A stretch of DNA of 64,000 nt. It comes from Isoetes taiwanensis. Taxonomy: Eukaryota > Streptophyta > Lycopodiopsida > Isoetales > Isoetaceae. The position numbers and the translations under genes are program-made. The notes beneath the pieces are model-generated. The model was not told where the DNA came from. It made no database searches and saw nothing but the letters and a program-made list of their open reading frames with translations. Positions within the stretch are counted from its first letter, which is position 1. Each line of letters starts with the position of its first letter. The stretch is from assembly GCA_021234155.1 (NCBI GenBank), contig JAJEKV010000012.1:4095789-4159788 (forward strand), given 5' to 3'. Positions 1 through 11,899 of this stretch are shown piece by piece.

Positions 1-27
1 GTGCAATGATTTGGTCTACCAAAATCA

Positions 28-40
28 TGCTCTGATACCA
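28..40 (-). other. Primer-binding site of a minus-strand LTR retrotransposon
   Basis: Read on the minus strand this is TGGTATCAGAGCA, the classical complement of the 3' end of plant initiator tRNA-Met used to prime minus-strand DNA synthesis. It lies one base from the LTR end at 42. This orients the element: its 5' LTR lies to the right and its gag-pol body lies to the left, outside the window. Confidence 0.8.
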
Positions 41-41
41 C

Positions 42-1620
42 TGTGACGCTCCCAGAATCTATACGATGCTCCCATCATACAAATACGGGAATTTCCTCTC
101 CCGTGGCGACTACATCACCATGATAGGGCCCTCCCTCATACTCGGACCACTTGGAATGGCCAAGTGTCCGGGCGAGGAACACGGAGGTGTCATTCGTCCC
201 ATGTTCTCTATGGGAATCCTATACAGGGGACGCGTACATACACGTTAGCATACAACAATCATGGTGAAATAATATACCACCACGAAGGGTGGCCCATCCA
301 TCATCATCAATGGAAAGACAATACGACCATCAATAATATGAGGACTACACCATGACAAGGGCGCTACCCGGGGCTCAGACTCCATGGGATCAACTGACGA
401 TCAGGGCCTCAAGAGATCAATAGACGGAAGTATAACATGGCGTTGGCTAGCATAAGACAATGGTTAGGGTAGTCCACTCCATCCGCCCCTCCTGTGCACA
501 ATTTGTAGATAGGCTGAAACTGCTATGGCGTGATTGTAGCCTTTCGGAGACGCAATCTCACGGAACCACCCTATGAGACTACTCCGGGTTACATCTCCCC
601 GGTCCGATGAGGCAGGTCAGAGAAGTGTCCCCTTCCCAAACATAATGGATCCCTGGGTGTGCTAGAGAACGTGTGCCTCCTTAGCGACCCCCGCATCCGT
701 ACCCGACTTGAACCCTCCAAAATCCATGGACCGCTAGGCGTGCCCATCGAGCCCAGGACGTCCATATAGGCACGCTCCCGTGACCCAGGAGGTGTCGGAC
801 CCATACCCAGTCCCACCGCGTGGACCGGCTATAAGCCTAGCACACTATAGGAGTCTTGTAGCCGCGCTAGGCAAGACTTCACCCCCGTTTCACCATTGTG
901 CTCATTGACTGGTGCTGAATCACGCGATAGCCTCCACAGCCAGGTGGGCTCTTGTGCATAGGCCGCAATTATTGGGTATTAAGAGGGTCTAGCTAGAAAC
1001 ATCTCTAGTTCTAAGAGGCTATTAGGTCTCTACCCTTTTCTTAATCTCAATACACAGAAGGAGCGGAAAGAAAGAATAGAAACACCATTCAAGTATCCAC
1101 CATCATCATAATAACATATGAAAGAGAATTTAACCATTCCATCTATTCAAAGAAGTGTCAGCGGAAGTACAAGCTATCTAGGGACTAACCAGTTTCTTGG
1201 CTGGAGACATTATCACGGAAAGCCTCCATTCTTCGGGTCTGTTGGCAAGAACTGGTAGTTGCTCCCTCCTCTTCTCTTCCCCAATCGATTTTGGGGCAGA
1301 AATGGCGATAGGACCCCAATTTCCCCTCCCAAATTGGCAAGTCCCACTTGGCCAATCGATTTGGGCCAGGTGGCGCTCCCCTACAGGTTCCATTTAACTA
1401 ATTATAACCTAAATAGCATAATTAGGTTATTTATCCACTAATTTTATTAGCATAGCTAATAAAATCCCTTTTAAGTAACCCAAGTTACCCCCCATTGACC
1501 CTTAGGGGTCTAGTTAAATACTGGTGACGTGTCATAGTATGCAAACGTATACCGTATAAATACCTGGAACGTCATAAAACCGACAAGCTAATTAGGACCA
1601 AAACAACCTGAATTTCATGA
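42..1620 (-). repeat. 5' LTR of a minus-strand LTR retrotransposon (right boundary approximate)
   Basis: The plus strand begins TGTGACGCTCCC right beside the primer-binding site, so on the minus strand the LTR ends in CA. Blocks of it recur in diverged form at 6677-8250, for example the stretches near 590, 940 and 1550 against 7200, 7530 and 8150. A TATA-like stretch lies near 1550-1565 on the minus strand. The outer end, with its target duplication, could not be fixed and may lie anywhere between about 1600 and 1900. The short open frames in it look spurious. Confidence 0.65.
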
Positions 1621-2718
1621 AATCAAAGAACTAGAATGGATTTAAGCATACGAGCAAACTGGGAGCGAGAGGTGCGAAAAGCCGGGCGGCTTGGGGAGGT
1701 GGGAGTACTTATACATACCCCATACATTTGGGCGGTAATTCAGGGCGAGAATAACTTTTAATTATTGCTTCCCGCCCATCGAACCTCCAGGGCAGGTAGG
1801 TAAGAAAAATGCCGAACTTGTACCTTGACGACACATGGCATGAGCTCCATGGAAGTTTTTGCATAATGGTATAGAAAAGTTGGATTTTGAAGACATCCTT
1901 GAGCATTCAATGTCATAAAATCAGTCATGAATGACCTTTCATGACTCTTCATAGCAAATCTTGCATATTCTAGCGATCAAAAACACAAAAGCACGATTCT
2001 TTCTGCATATCACAGAAGGTATCAACAAGATTTGTAGCACAAACACAATTATTTTCTTGCATCATGGAACCCTAAACCACGTGGAAAAGATGGCTAACTT
2101 GGTTGTCCACCAATTTGGCAGGCGGGATCCCCCGTCCATAAATTGTAGGATGCCAAAATGCTGGCTGGAGTTTTGACACCCTAGGCGTGATATAGATTAC
2201 ATGCCCAAAGTGGCTATTTGTTTATTTTGCCTGTAGTGTGGTTTAGGCCTAAGAGTCCATTCACATGTAGTCATCAACAGCAAGCATTTCCTGTTGACAT
2301 GAAGCTAATTTCAGAGCAGGGGTCACATGAAGCCGTCGACAGCTTTGGGCCTTCTTCCTTCTTTCTCGCAGGACGAGTTCAAAATTTCTGGTGTCGATGA
2401 AGAACTCTGAGCCACGTGTTGAGATCGAACAGATGTATCCATTCAACCGAGGGCAGGAGCCGACGAAAACAATCCCTGCCAACTGGACTGGATTTCTAGC
2501 ATTTTGCTGCATGTGAACCTTCAAATTTCCATGATTGACATGGAAGAATCTCTATCAACGGCTACATGTGACCAGACTCTAAGATAGATAGATAGATAGC
2601 TAAAGAAAATGCCCTTCGTTTTTTTAATGCCCTTCGTGTTTAAACTTTATTTTAAGAAAAAGTGGGGCGTTTTTGGTAGTTTATAATACATCCACCACTC
2701 AAACTCAGCATCTTAGTG
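1621..2718. other. Intergenic DNA upstream of the PHR2-like gene
   Basis: No convincing coding region was seen. A short GATA microsatellite lies at about 2583-2599. The last 100 bases before the start codon are AT-rich and presumably hold the promoter and 5' UTR of the downstream gene, but no clear TATA box could be assigned. Confidence 0.4.
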
Positions 2719-4674
2719 ATGGCCGGCTATGGCGACTTCCTGGATGACCTGCAACTTATTATGGACTCGAATATCAGGAGAGCATCATCTTCAGCAATTC
2801 GCCATCCTGATTCCGATCCTGGTACTGCAGAGCTTCAAGTTTCTGAGGATTCTTCACCGGAAGAAGCAGCTTCGCCACCTGTAGAAAAGGAAAGTTCTGC
2901 TATTCCTCCATTTGTTTGCAATACAGCATCTATTTCTTTAGCTTTAGGTTCTATGTTGTCATCCAATTTGCTCCTCTCCAATGCCAAATTCTTGCCAACT
3001 CCTGCCAATGCCAGTGCGAGGCCTACGATTAAGGCCTGCCCTAGAGCAGTATCTTTGCCCTCTCAGACTAAGGTAAATGTACAGCAGCCTGTTGTTCCCT
3101 CGGCCAAGATTACGGTTGGTGTTAATGTAGAATCAGTTTCCAGTCCCACCAGGTCTAGCAAGAAGTCCATGAAATCAACAACCGCTTTCCCTGACTATCA
3201 AATGCTTTCTCGCCTTGATAAAAGCTATGGTAATCCTATGAATGGGGCTGCAATACGGAAGGCTTCAATTGTTTGGTTCAGAAACGATCTTAGAATCCAT
3301 GATAATGCAGCTCTCACCAGTGCCCATAAGGAATCTCTCTCTGTTATTCCAGTGTATTGTTTCGATCCTAAGGATTATGGAAAATCTTCATCTGGGTTTG
3401 ATAAGACTGGACCTTATCGGGCTAAATTTCTTCTTGAATGTGTTGGCAATCTGAGGGAGAATTTGAGAAGCAAAGGATCAGATTTGATTGTTAGGATAGG
3501 GAATCCTGTAGAGGTACTATCAGAGATTGCAAAATCTGTGGGTGCAGATGGACTTTATGCTCATTTGGAGGTATCAGCTGAAGAAATGACAATGGAGGAA
3601 AAGGTGGCAACAACCCTAAAGGATCAGGGTGTGGAAACGAAGTACTTCTGGGGAAGCACCCTCTATCATATTGATGACTTGCCCTTTAAACTGAACGAGA
3701 TGCCCTCAAGCTATGGAGGATTTCGTGAGAAAGTTCAAGGGGTGCAAGTTCGTCCAACTATGGAAGCACCTAGTCAGCTGAAAGCCTTGCCTTCACAAGG
3801 AGATGTAAAACCAGGAGATATTCCAAGCCTTCAAGACTTAGGACTCAATCCTTCAGCAACTGTGCAGGTATGTTCAACAACGTTTTTCTCACTTTTGGAT
3901 GCTATTGCTCAAAACGTTAATTTGCTACCTATTTATATCCCTAAAAAACTGCTTATAGTTCAGCTTCATAACTCATACGCTACTTGTTTCTTATTAGGAG
4001 GGTCATCCTAAATCAGGTGTTCCACTAGTGGGGGGTGAGGCAGAAGCCTTGAAAAGGCTGAGAACATTTTCTATGGAAATGCCGCCTGAGACAAAGAATC
4101 AGTCAAAAGATGCAAATAGTATGTATGGAGCTAATTTTTCATGCAAAATTTCTCCATGGTTGGCGATGGGATGTCTATCACCACGTCGTATGTTTGAAGA
4201 CATGAGAAAGGGCAGCGGAAGGTATGGCACCCATGGCACTATGCATTTGTTTCAATGATGGGGGAAGCACATAATGGGATTCTAAATTTGTTAAAGTGGA
4301 TATGCACTTTCAATGCAAACAAACAGATTTTTTTTTTTTGAAGTGCTTGGAGCTGCTGGGAATGCAGAAGTCATTTGCAATTTCCAAGTCTCCTGATTAG
4401 AACCCTGTATATGACTATTTTGCAGCTCAATGGGCATGCCAACTATCTCAGGATCCAAGTCAGAAAATGATGGACCTTTAAACTGGCTAACCTTTGAGCT
4501 TCTCTGGAGGGATTTTTTCAGGTGATATCATCGATGTTTCACATGTTAAAAGGTTAGAATCTAATTGGTCATGTGGTGTTTTTCAGATTTATAACTAGGA
4601 AATATGGGTCAACAAAGTTGAATCAAGTGGCTGTTGGACCAACGACGGGCTCTTTAGCTGCAGCAGCATGTTGA
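2719..4674 (+). CDS. PHR2: Blue-light photoreceptor / photolyase-like protein PHR2, four exons
   Basis: Exons are 2719-3867, 3998-4221, 4426-4521 and 4587-4674. All junctions are GT-AG and in phase, giving 518 residues. The N-terminal 180 residues are Ser/Ala/Pro-rich and may include a plastid-targeting segment. From about residue 182 a DNA-photolyase alpha/beta domain starts at ASIVWFRNDLRIHDNAAL and includes VYCFDPKDYGKSSSGFDKTG and KYFWGSTLYHIDDLPFK. Exon 2 carries NFSCKISPWLAMGCLSPR, and exons 3-4 carry NWLTFELLWRDFFRF, the start of the FAD-binding fold. The protein then stops after about 23 more residues. This short C-terminus is typical of plant PHR2 (about 450 residues in Arabidopsis). 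The family resembles class II-independent photolyases and cryptochromes, but its biochemical role is poorly defined. A GTG at 2716 precedes the ATG chosen here. The gene appears intact. Confidence 0.9.
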
Positions 4675-6190
4675 TGAACGTTCAAGTAAACCTCTTTTTT
4701 TTTAAATAGTTAGATCTGGCCTTTTCAAAATATAACATTTTCCCCGTGTTGTTGCCATTAAGAACTAATTCAGAAAATGTGGCAAGTGAGTTTGGGCAAG
4801 GGCAATGGCTTGCAAAAAAAAAATGGAATGTTGTCGAGCAATCACTTGAAAGGATTTTGTTGTGTCCGATGGATGTGGCATCTTTCATTTTTACATATCC
4901 CCAGTGAGTTCTGTTTTTAACCACGTTTGTCTAATCTTAGAAAAAGATTTGAGTTGTAACAGCGGGAATGCATTCAATTTTCGAAGTTATAGATGTTGCA
5001 CATAAGTGGCATTGCCTGCCTGTTTTCGAGCATGTGCTCCGTAAAGACTTTGTGGTTGTTATCATAACGTTTTCTTATGTTTGTCCTAATATTAATGTAG
5101 ACCAGGAAGAGAAAGCATGAAGATAAAGTTGTATCTTGTCTCACGAAGTCTTTCGATTTGTTACCAAAGCACCTTTTTTGTTTGTTGTAGCACTAATGAG
5201 GGGAAGAGAGTGAAGATGAAGTTATATCTTTAATTCTTTTGCACCTATAGCTCCATCTCATAGTCTATCACATTTCACAAAAATCTGAAATTATGGGATG
5301 TCTCAAAGTAAAAGAAGTGATGTGCTGAGTCAAGCATACAAGAAAGCTATTTTTTTTAACAGGTGCCGTGGATCTCATTTTCCGGCAGTGTATTGATGCA
5401 TGCTTTTTGTACAAAGCAGGAAGGTTTGCTGGGATTGTTCTGATGGGTTGATTCTTTTCGAAAGCCTTTCATTACTTATGTTACGTCTATCACTGGAAGT
5501 TATTTGTAATAATTGGTCAAGTGGCATTCTGATGGTACAGGAAGTGATTGCTCCTTGCCGTGGCAGATAGAATAATGATCATTTGTGATGTTCAAACCTT
5601 TTGGGTACAAGAAATTTAGGGAGAAGCTTCCTACCATGATCAGATCTAAAAATAAGCATTGCTTGGTTTCTTGTTCTGGTTAGGCTTCTTTTTGAGATAT
5701 TGTTATAGATCCATGTGTGCATATTGGTCTGGTCTATGTTGGCATGCTGGGGTTTTGTTTCTAAGCGATTGGTTTGACTAGTAGATTCGATGTGGTCATT
5801 CGTTTGAACGCAAGCTTCCATCAACTTTCAGGTCAACACTCTTAATGTTGGCACTTCCTGCATGCAGTTTATTAATTAAGAAGACCTTTTCTGGAAACAA
5901 CTTTCAACTTCTTAAACGGTTTGGATAAGATTTTCTGTATAATAAGCTGACGTCGGCAGCCCTACATTTTGCAAGTGTTTTCCTTTTATTTTTTGCACAG
6001 AAGGTACGGTTGTTCTTTCGCAAGTCATAGATAGATTTTACATTTGTTTTTGTGGTTCAATCACGTAAATCACAGAGCTGAAGTATCCCATGGTTGAGCG
6101 CTTGATCCCTAAAAGTGTTTGAGATTTGGTTTACCCCATGGCTATCACAAGAGAAGAGGGACTAGATTCGACTTGTGCTCTACCACACTC
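4675..6190. other. 3' UTR and intergenic DNA
   Basis: Downstream of the PHR2-like stop codon. AT-rich with several poly(T) runs (for example 4328-4340 and 4694-4704). No reading frame with recognisable similarity was found on either strand. Confidence 0.4.
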
Positions 6191-6199
6191 CTCGAAGTG

Positions 6200-6670
6200 T
6201 TGTGAACATGCGTAAAGAGAGTTGGAATTTGAAATGCTCAATGAAAGGGACAAGGGATGTCATGGTATCGATGCATGACATTTACAATGTAGCATCCATA
6301 TGTAGGCTAAATTATGCCTAGACAGCGTATTCTTCCACGATCATGACTCCTTATTCCAACTGGATGTGATGACTGCTATCCAAAGAGATGCTTTGATTCG
6401 ATTTGGTAAGATAGAGCCATATGCATGGATTATACGTTCAAAACCAATGATGAAAGGTACAAATTGTATATTTTATCTTCATTCCATTACGGACAACTTG
6501 CTTAGAATGGCCTAATAAGCCAGGTTTATGTTGTCAATTACTAACTTTCACTCGCATTGCATTTGATGAACATTGCAATGGGATGCCCGTAGCCTGGGTA
6601 ATAGCGAGCAATAGCTCAGTGGCTCCAAGCGTTGAGCGAGAGGGTGCAGGAATATGATCCAGATTGACAG
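6200..6670 (+). pseudogene. MULE-type transposase remnant, left part
   Basis: Short in-phase fragments resemble the catalytic region of plant MULE/FAR1-like transposases. One stretch near 6430-6480 reads TFKTNDERYKLYILSSFHY. Another near 6565-6625 reads FDEHCNGMPVAWVIAS, the region around the second acidic residue of the DDE fold. Stops and frameshifts are frequent, so this is dead. The coding sense continues after the LTR insertion at 8256. Assignment rests on recalled family patterns, not on a search. Confidence 0.5.
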
Positions 6671-6676
6671 CCCTCG

Positions 6677-8250
6677 TGTGACACTCCCCACCAAATATAC
6701 GACGCCCCGTCGTACATTTCGAGGGAAATCCCCCATCCAATGACATCAGCCGCATGGACTCTCCGTCTATTCCACTTCTGGGATGGCCAGGGTACGAGAA
6801 GGGGACACGAAGGTGTATTGTGCACCCTTCCCCTATGGGCTCCTATTACAGCGAAAGCATGTACGAACCTCAGCACTAGCAATAACAATACAATCAGCTA
6901 CCATGAAGGGTAGTACCATCTATCCATAGATCGTCCATATACATCGATACATCATTTATCAGACGAGCTCCTACCCAGGCTCAGACTCGTGGGGAGAGTA
7001 GACCAACGGCCGGGGTCTCAAGATAGAGCAGATTGAGTTATGGCAATGACTTGGGCTGACAATAGACAATGGCTAGGGTTGACCACTCCACCCACCCCTC
7101 CTGTGCAGACTATGCAGATTGGCTAAATCAGGCTATACCATGACCCTAACATGCCGGATACACAATCTTTTGGGACCACCCAAGGAGACTACTCCAGGTT
7201 GCATCTCCCCAGTCCGATGGTGTAGGAAGGGTTGCATCTCCCTTTCCCAGAGTGCAATGGCTCAATAGGTGACTAGAGGATCGTGGTGACGTCGACACAC
7301 GTCCTTCCCCGACTGAACTCCCCAAAACAAGAGCTAGGCCAACACCTGCAACTTTTGAAAGTGAGGGCAACACCATTGACCCAGGAAGTGTCGGATCCAT
7401 ACCCGACCCTCTCGAAGTGGCCGGCTATAAGCCTAGTCCGCTATGGGTCCCCAATAGCCGGGCTCAGTAGGGGCCTCCCTCTATCTTGTCACTGCCTCTG
7501 TTATGTGGTGCTCAGTCACTCTATAACCTCCATAGCCTGGTGGGCTCTATGCATAGGGCGCTTGTAATAGGAACTAAGGGGTCTAAACTAGAAATATCAT
7601 CTAAACAAGGCTACTAGATCTCCACGCTCCTTCCTAATACAAGAGGTGCAAACATGATCAACCATATAGCATGATAAATAATAAGAATAACATCTAATCC
7701 TAATCACATGCATCTAACTTATAGTTAGGGTTTATTGATTAGGGTTCAAGATCCAAATTGAGGGTTCTAGAATGGCTCTACTAGAGATACAAAATGCTAG
7801 CTCATATGCCAGACGATCTACCAAGAAATCTACTCCGAATACCTACTCCAGAGGAACTTCTGCCCGCTCTTGTCGTCTCCATCACTCTGCAAGTGGTTCG
7901 ACGTAGCTCCCACTCCTTCTGATGTGGACTGTTGGAGCCAGAAAAATGGCCTAGGGTTTGGCCTTTAGTAGTTAGGGCTGCCATGTCATGCCATGTGGCT
8001 CCAATAAGGTGCATCCGTATGGCAGTCGCCAATAGGATGGAGGCATGTGGAAATGGTTTCATACCTAAGGTCGGCTAATTTATGTATAATGATTTAGCCA
8101 TGCACCCTTTCCCCGCACTAAGGTAGGTTTGTATGGTGAGGTGGCCTAAAATATACGTATTTATACCATATATTTTACTGGAACGCCATATCTCATGCTT
8201 CATAACTAATAATGCTCATGCTAAAATCACCTGGATAATCAGCTATAATC
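6677..8250 (-). repeat. Solo LTR related to the LTR at 42-1620
   Basis: It begins TGTGACACTCCCC and shares blocks in the same order with the first LTR. There is no primer-binding site at its left edge and transposase sequence lies on both sides, so it is an isolated LTR. A possible 5-base target duplication CCTCG occurs at 6672-6676 and 8251-8255, but the right end lacks the expected CA, so the boundary is tentative. A TATAAATA motif lies on the minus strand near 8155-8170. Confidence 0.6.
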
Positions 8251-8255
8251 CCTCG

Positions 8256-9056
8256 TAGCCTGGTAATCACCAATAGTCAGAAGAAGCAAGCAATAGCTCA
8301 GTGGCTCCAAGCATTGCACGAGAGGGTGCAGGAATATGATCCAGATTGGAATTTTAAGCAACTTCCAAAGTTGAAGGCCTATATGAACAAGGAATGGACC
8401 AAGAATATTCGGCAATGGGTGTTGGCATTCAGAATGTACTATCGTTCCAATCAAGAGACCAATACTGTGATAGAGGCCTACCACTATGTACGCAAGAGGC
8501 ATCTAGGTGTGTCTAAGTCTCAATTCAGGGAAAGGAGGATCGACTAGCTTCTCTATATTTTAGTCAACAATGTGGAAACAGACATGTCGTACACTAGGTA
8601 AAGGCTGGTCCAATTATGCTCATATGTTGGCAAGTCTTCTAGTCCTATGAGCCATCTTATATGTACATGAAGGAAGATGGCTTTGTCGCCAATACATCTC
8701 AAGAGGAGATCATAAAGTGTGCAATCTACACGATGCTAGATACATTCCAGATGATGATGTGGCATTCAATCGTTTCTTAGAAAGGCAAAGATGGGGTACA
8801 AGGCATTAGGACTCAAGGTTACGGGGCCATACTCAAAGTCATGCAAATGATGGAGAATTATAGAATCCAAGGCATCTTGTAGGTGTTGGGCACTCAATCT
8901 TGACTCTCAGGGATGGGCTTGAGAACTTGAGGCCTCGTATTGAGGACAACCATTCGATATCGAAGGATTATAATTTCACAGGGGTTGTCACTCTAAAAGA
9001 GGATGATGAAGAGCCTAGTGGTGAAATGCATAATTTGGAGAGGCGCAAGCATTTTT
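8256..9056 (+). pseudogene. MULE-type transposase remnant, right part
   Basis: An open stretch ending at 8547 encodes HERVQEYDPDWNFKQLPKLK and continues with a Tyr/Arg-rich segment and a final RERRID. It matches in style the region downstream of the catalytic domain in MULE transposases. Further weak coding fragments follow to about 9050, for example SYMYMKEDGFVANTSQEEII near 8664. The first 80-95 bases repeat the last part of the left remnant (6588-6668), so this segment was duplicated or two copies lie side by side. Non-functional. Confidence 0.5.
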
Positions 9057-11284
9057 AAAGTCAACAGTTGTGAGAGTGACGAGCAAGGACACAAAAGACC
9101 CTAACATTTTGCTGGCCATCTTCTTCCTTATGAGAAAGCTGCGAGCCTCGAGAGAATGAACGCAATAAAACAAAGGTCAAATGACAAAAGCTTTTCTTCT
9201 CCCGATACTCGAAGTTGATGAGGCATGTGGCAACAGCTTGGCAAGGCTGAAGCCCTGATAGAGATTGGCAAGTGAAAGGTAATAAGAAGGCAAAAAGGAC
9301 TACTTGGAAAAAGCTGAGGATGGATGAGCAGTTCGAGGACGAACCCGAGTCATGATTTACCCAGTTGATTTCATATTGGTTTATGATATTATTTGCCATA
9401 AGAGTCCTAAGATATAATTTGCTCAAACATGTTGAAAGATATAGTTACTTAACCCATAGTTGTTGAATATATGGGAGTAAAAATGGAGGGGATAAATTTT
9501 TTTAAAACTAAACACTTGGTATAAATTAGCTTAGCAAAGAATTAAATAGAGATATAAGTCTGCTGAGCAGACAGGGAACCCAACTACAACCATGTCAAAA
9601 GCTTATTGTTCACGTAAAATGCCTCTAGATCTAGGTTTATCCATTCGCACCTCTAGAGGCCATTAATAGAAGGAAGGAAGGAAGGAAGGAAGGAAGGTCC
9701 ATAAATCATTGCAACTGGAACTGTATATCATTGCATGTCAACTTTTGTGAAGAGCGTGGCCGTCTCACGCTTCCTCCTCTGGGTGCCTCATAGCCTGCTG
9801 GAACTCAAACATTACCATAACAATGTTTTCCTGCAGAAAGAGGTATCCATCTCTTGGCGACTGGATGAAGACCTGAGACCTGAGCATAGACTGTAATCCG
9901 AAGAGAGGAGATGAAGAGCCGAGCGGATAATGCAGGGTTTGAAGATGAAGGTTCGGGTGGGCGAACAACAATTGGTGCAGGCTAAAGTAATTATACGAAC
10001 AATTTGGGCCACTAAAGAAGGGGACTCAAGGGAAAAAAAGGAAAGAAGTAAGTGAGAGTCCCACCCTTGCCGTCCAATTATGCGCACAGATGGCTACAAT
10101 CTCCTTTGTTTAAGGTATCAAGATTTACTGGCACCAACTGGACATCAACAAAGCATGAGTACACGAGCAACTCGCTAAGAACCTTATTATTTCTGTTTGA
10201 ATTTCTTCCTTCGATTTGAAAGTAGATGCAAGCCATCGGATCAGATTTTAATTGTACCCATTTATGAGAGACTAATCAATGAAAATAGTTAAATTTGCAA
10301 ACACTCAATAGAGCAGGAAGAATAGATAGAAGCGCCAGGATGGGGGCGGTTGGGATCCTCGCTTGACGCTATGTTATGAGAATGCACTCTCCCGGTAGAA
10401 TGAGTAGAATGCGCTCTCGTTGGCCAGCATTGAGAGGTGCTTGGCTGGCCTCCATGATCATTCTACCTGAAGTAAACCAATCTTTGAAATTGCGGTGGAC
10501 AGGTTCTTGTCGGAAGGGTTTTGATGGTGAAACCCACCATCCAAGATCTTCCGTTTTGGCAATCCCATCAGACGCAGTTGCATGGGGATCCCGTGTTTCT
10601 CGACACCGTTGTTGGATCCCTGCGCAGGGGATAAACACTATGGATTCGACATTCAGGGATCACCACTATGGATTCGGCATTTAGGGATTGTCAAGGTGGC
10701 ATTCCTGGTGATTGGTATATTTTGTTGGGGAACCCCAATGTTGGTATCTAACCACGGTGGAGCCAAGCTTTGCGCCGAATTAAACTTTCAACAGATCTAT
10801 TCTGACTGCCCTGCTTTAGAATACAAGCTTTGAATCCTCTCGTTCAACTGTAAACCTATTTCTATTTGATCCGCTGATGCTTTTCATGTTGCACAACACA
10901 AAACAGAGACAGTATGTAAGCAATAAAGCTTCACATTCAAAGCCTCGGATTCGAAGCAAGGACGCCAAATTAAACTCAAAGCTCTCATCCCTGCCTTGCT
11001 CTCTTCCCTGATCTAGCCCGCCCTGCTCTCTATGCCCATCCATGTCTGTAAATCCATGGCTGCCTAATATCATCGCTGCCCTGCAAGGGAAACCACCCTC
11101 TCTCACACAATCGGCCATCCCTCTATATATCGCCCAAAATCGCCTGACAGCTCGGCCCCTGCCAGGCCCTCGCCAACTATAAGGTTAAGAAAAACGTGCA
11201 CACAGAGGTTGCAAAGAATGGATGGCCACGCCCTTTTTGGAATTCCACAATAAAACCAGACTTTCAAAAACAATTGCACAACTC
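9057..11284. other. Intergenic DNA with simple and diverged repeats
   Basis: No supportable gene. A GGAA microsatellite lies at 9669-9697. A segment at about 10605-10730, containing GTTGGATCCCTGCG and a duplicated TATGGATTCG block, recurs in diverged form at about 11420-11510. Open frames here are short, lack domains and sit on both strands. Confidence 0.4.
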
Positions 11285-11289
11285 TAATG

Positions 11290-11668
11290 AACCTGAGTGG
11301 GGTATCCGAAAGAATAGTTGCGGTTAACCAGTGCATGCAGTGGCAGAGATGTACTATGGCATCTGACACATGCCAGGTATGGCAAAATTGGGGCCGAAGG
11401 ATCCTGTATTTCTAGATACACTGTTGGATCCCTGCGTAAATGAAAACATCATGGTCTCAGTAATCTGAAATTGGCAAGATGGTGTTCTTGGCAACCGATT
11501 TATTTTGTTTGCGATTTCGTGTATCCGCATCGCGTAAGGTATCCCAGTGTGGGGTATACGAAGGGATAGTTGCCATTAACCAATGCATGCGATGATGGAG
11601 AATTACATCGGCACCTGCTACATGCCAAGTACGGACAAAACGGGGGGCCTGATAACAGGGTCCTTAGG
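11290..11668. repeat. Diverged direct duplication, period about 255 bases
   Basis: The block at about 11295-11408 (GTGGGGTATCCGAAAGAATA onward) recurs at about 11548-11668 (GTGGGGTATACGAAGGGATA onward). Shared anchors are a GTTAACCA/ATTAACCA stretch, TGCATGC and ACATGCCA, in the same order. The copies are clearly diverged, so this is an old duplication. Confidence 0.6.
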
Positions 11669-11899
11669 GGATAAGCAAGGGATCCCCGAGCAGAAACATT
11701 TTTTTTTTCCCTCATTCTAAGTGTGATGTCGACATGGTGGATGTGATGGCAACATGGTATATGTTGTGATGCAAATTGTGTTGCCTTCTGTATAACATGT
11801 AGTGCCAACATGGTGTATATGATGCCAATATGATACATGTGATGGCAACGTGTGCAAACATTCAATTCTAAGTGTATTTTCCTCCTTGCTGATTTTGTG

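Noticed and set aside
9061-9426. 121-residue minus-strand frame
   Set aside because: It is antisense to transposase-remnant flanking DNA and shows no domain or conserved motif.
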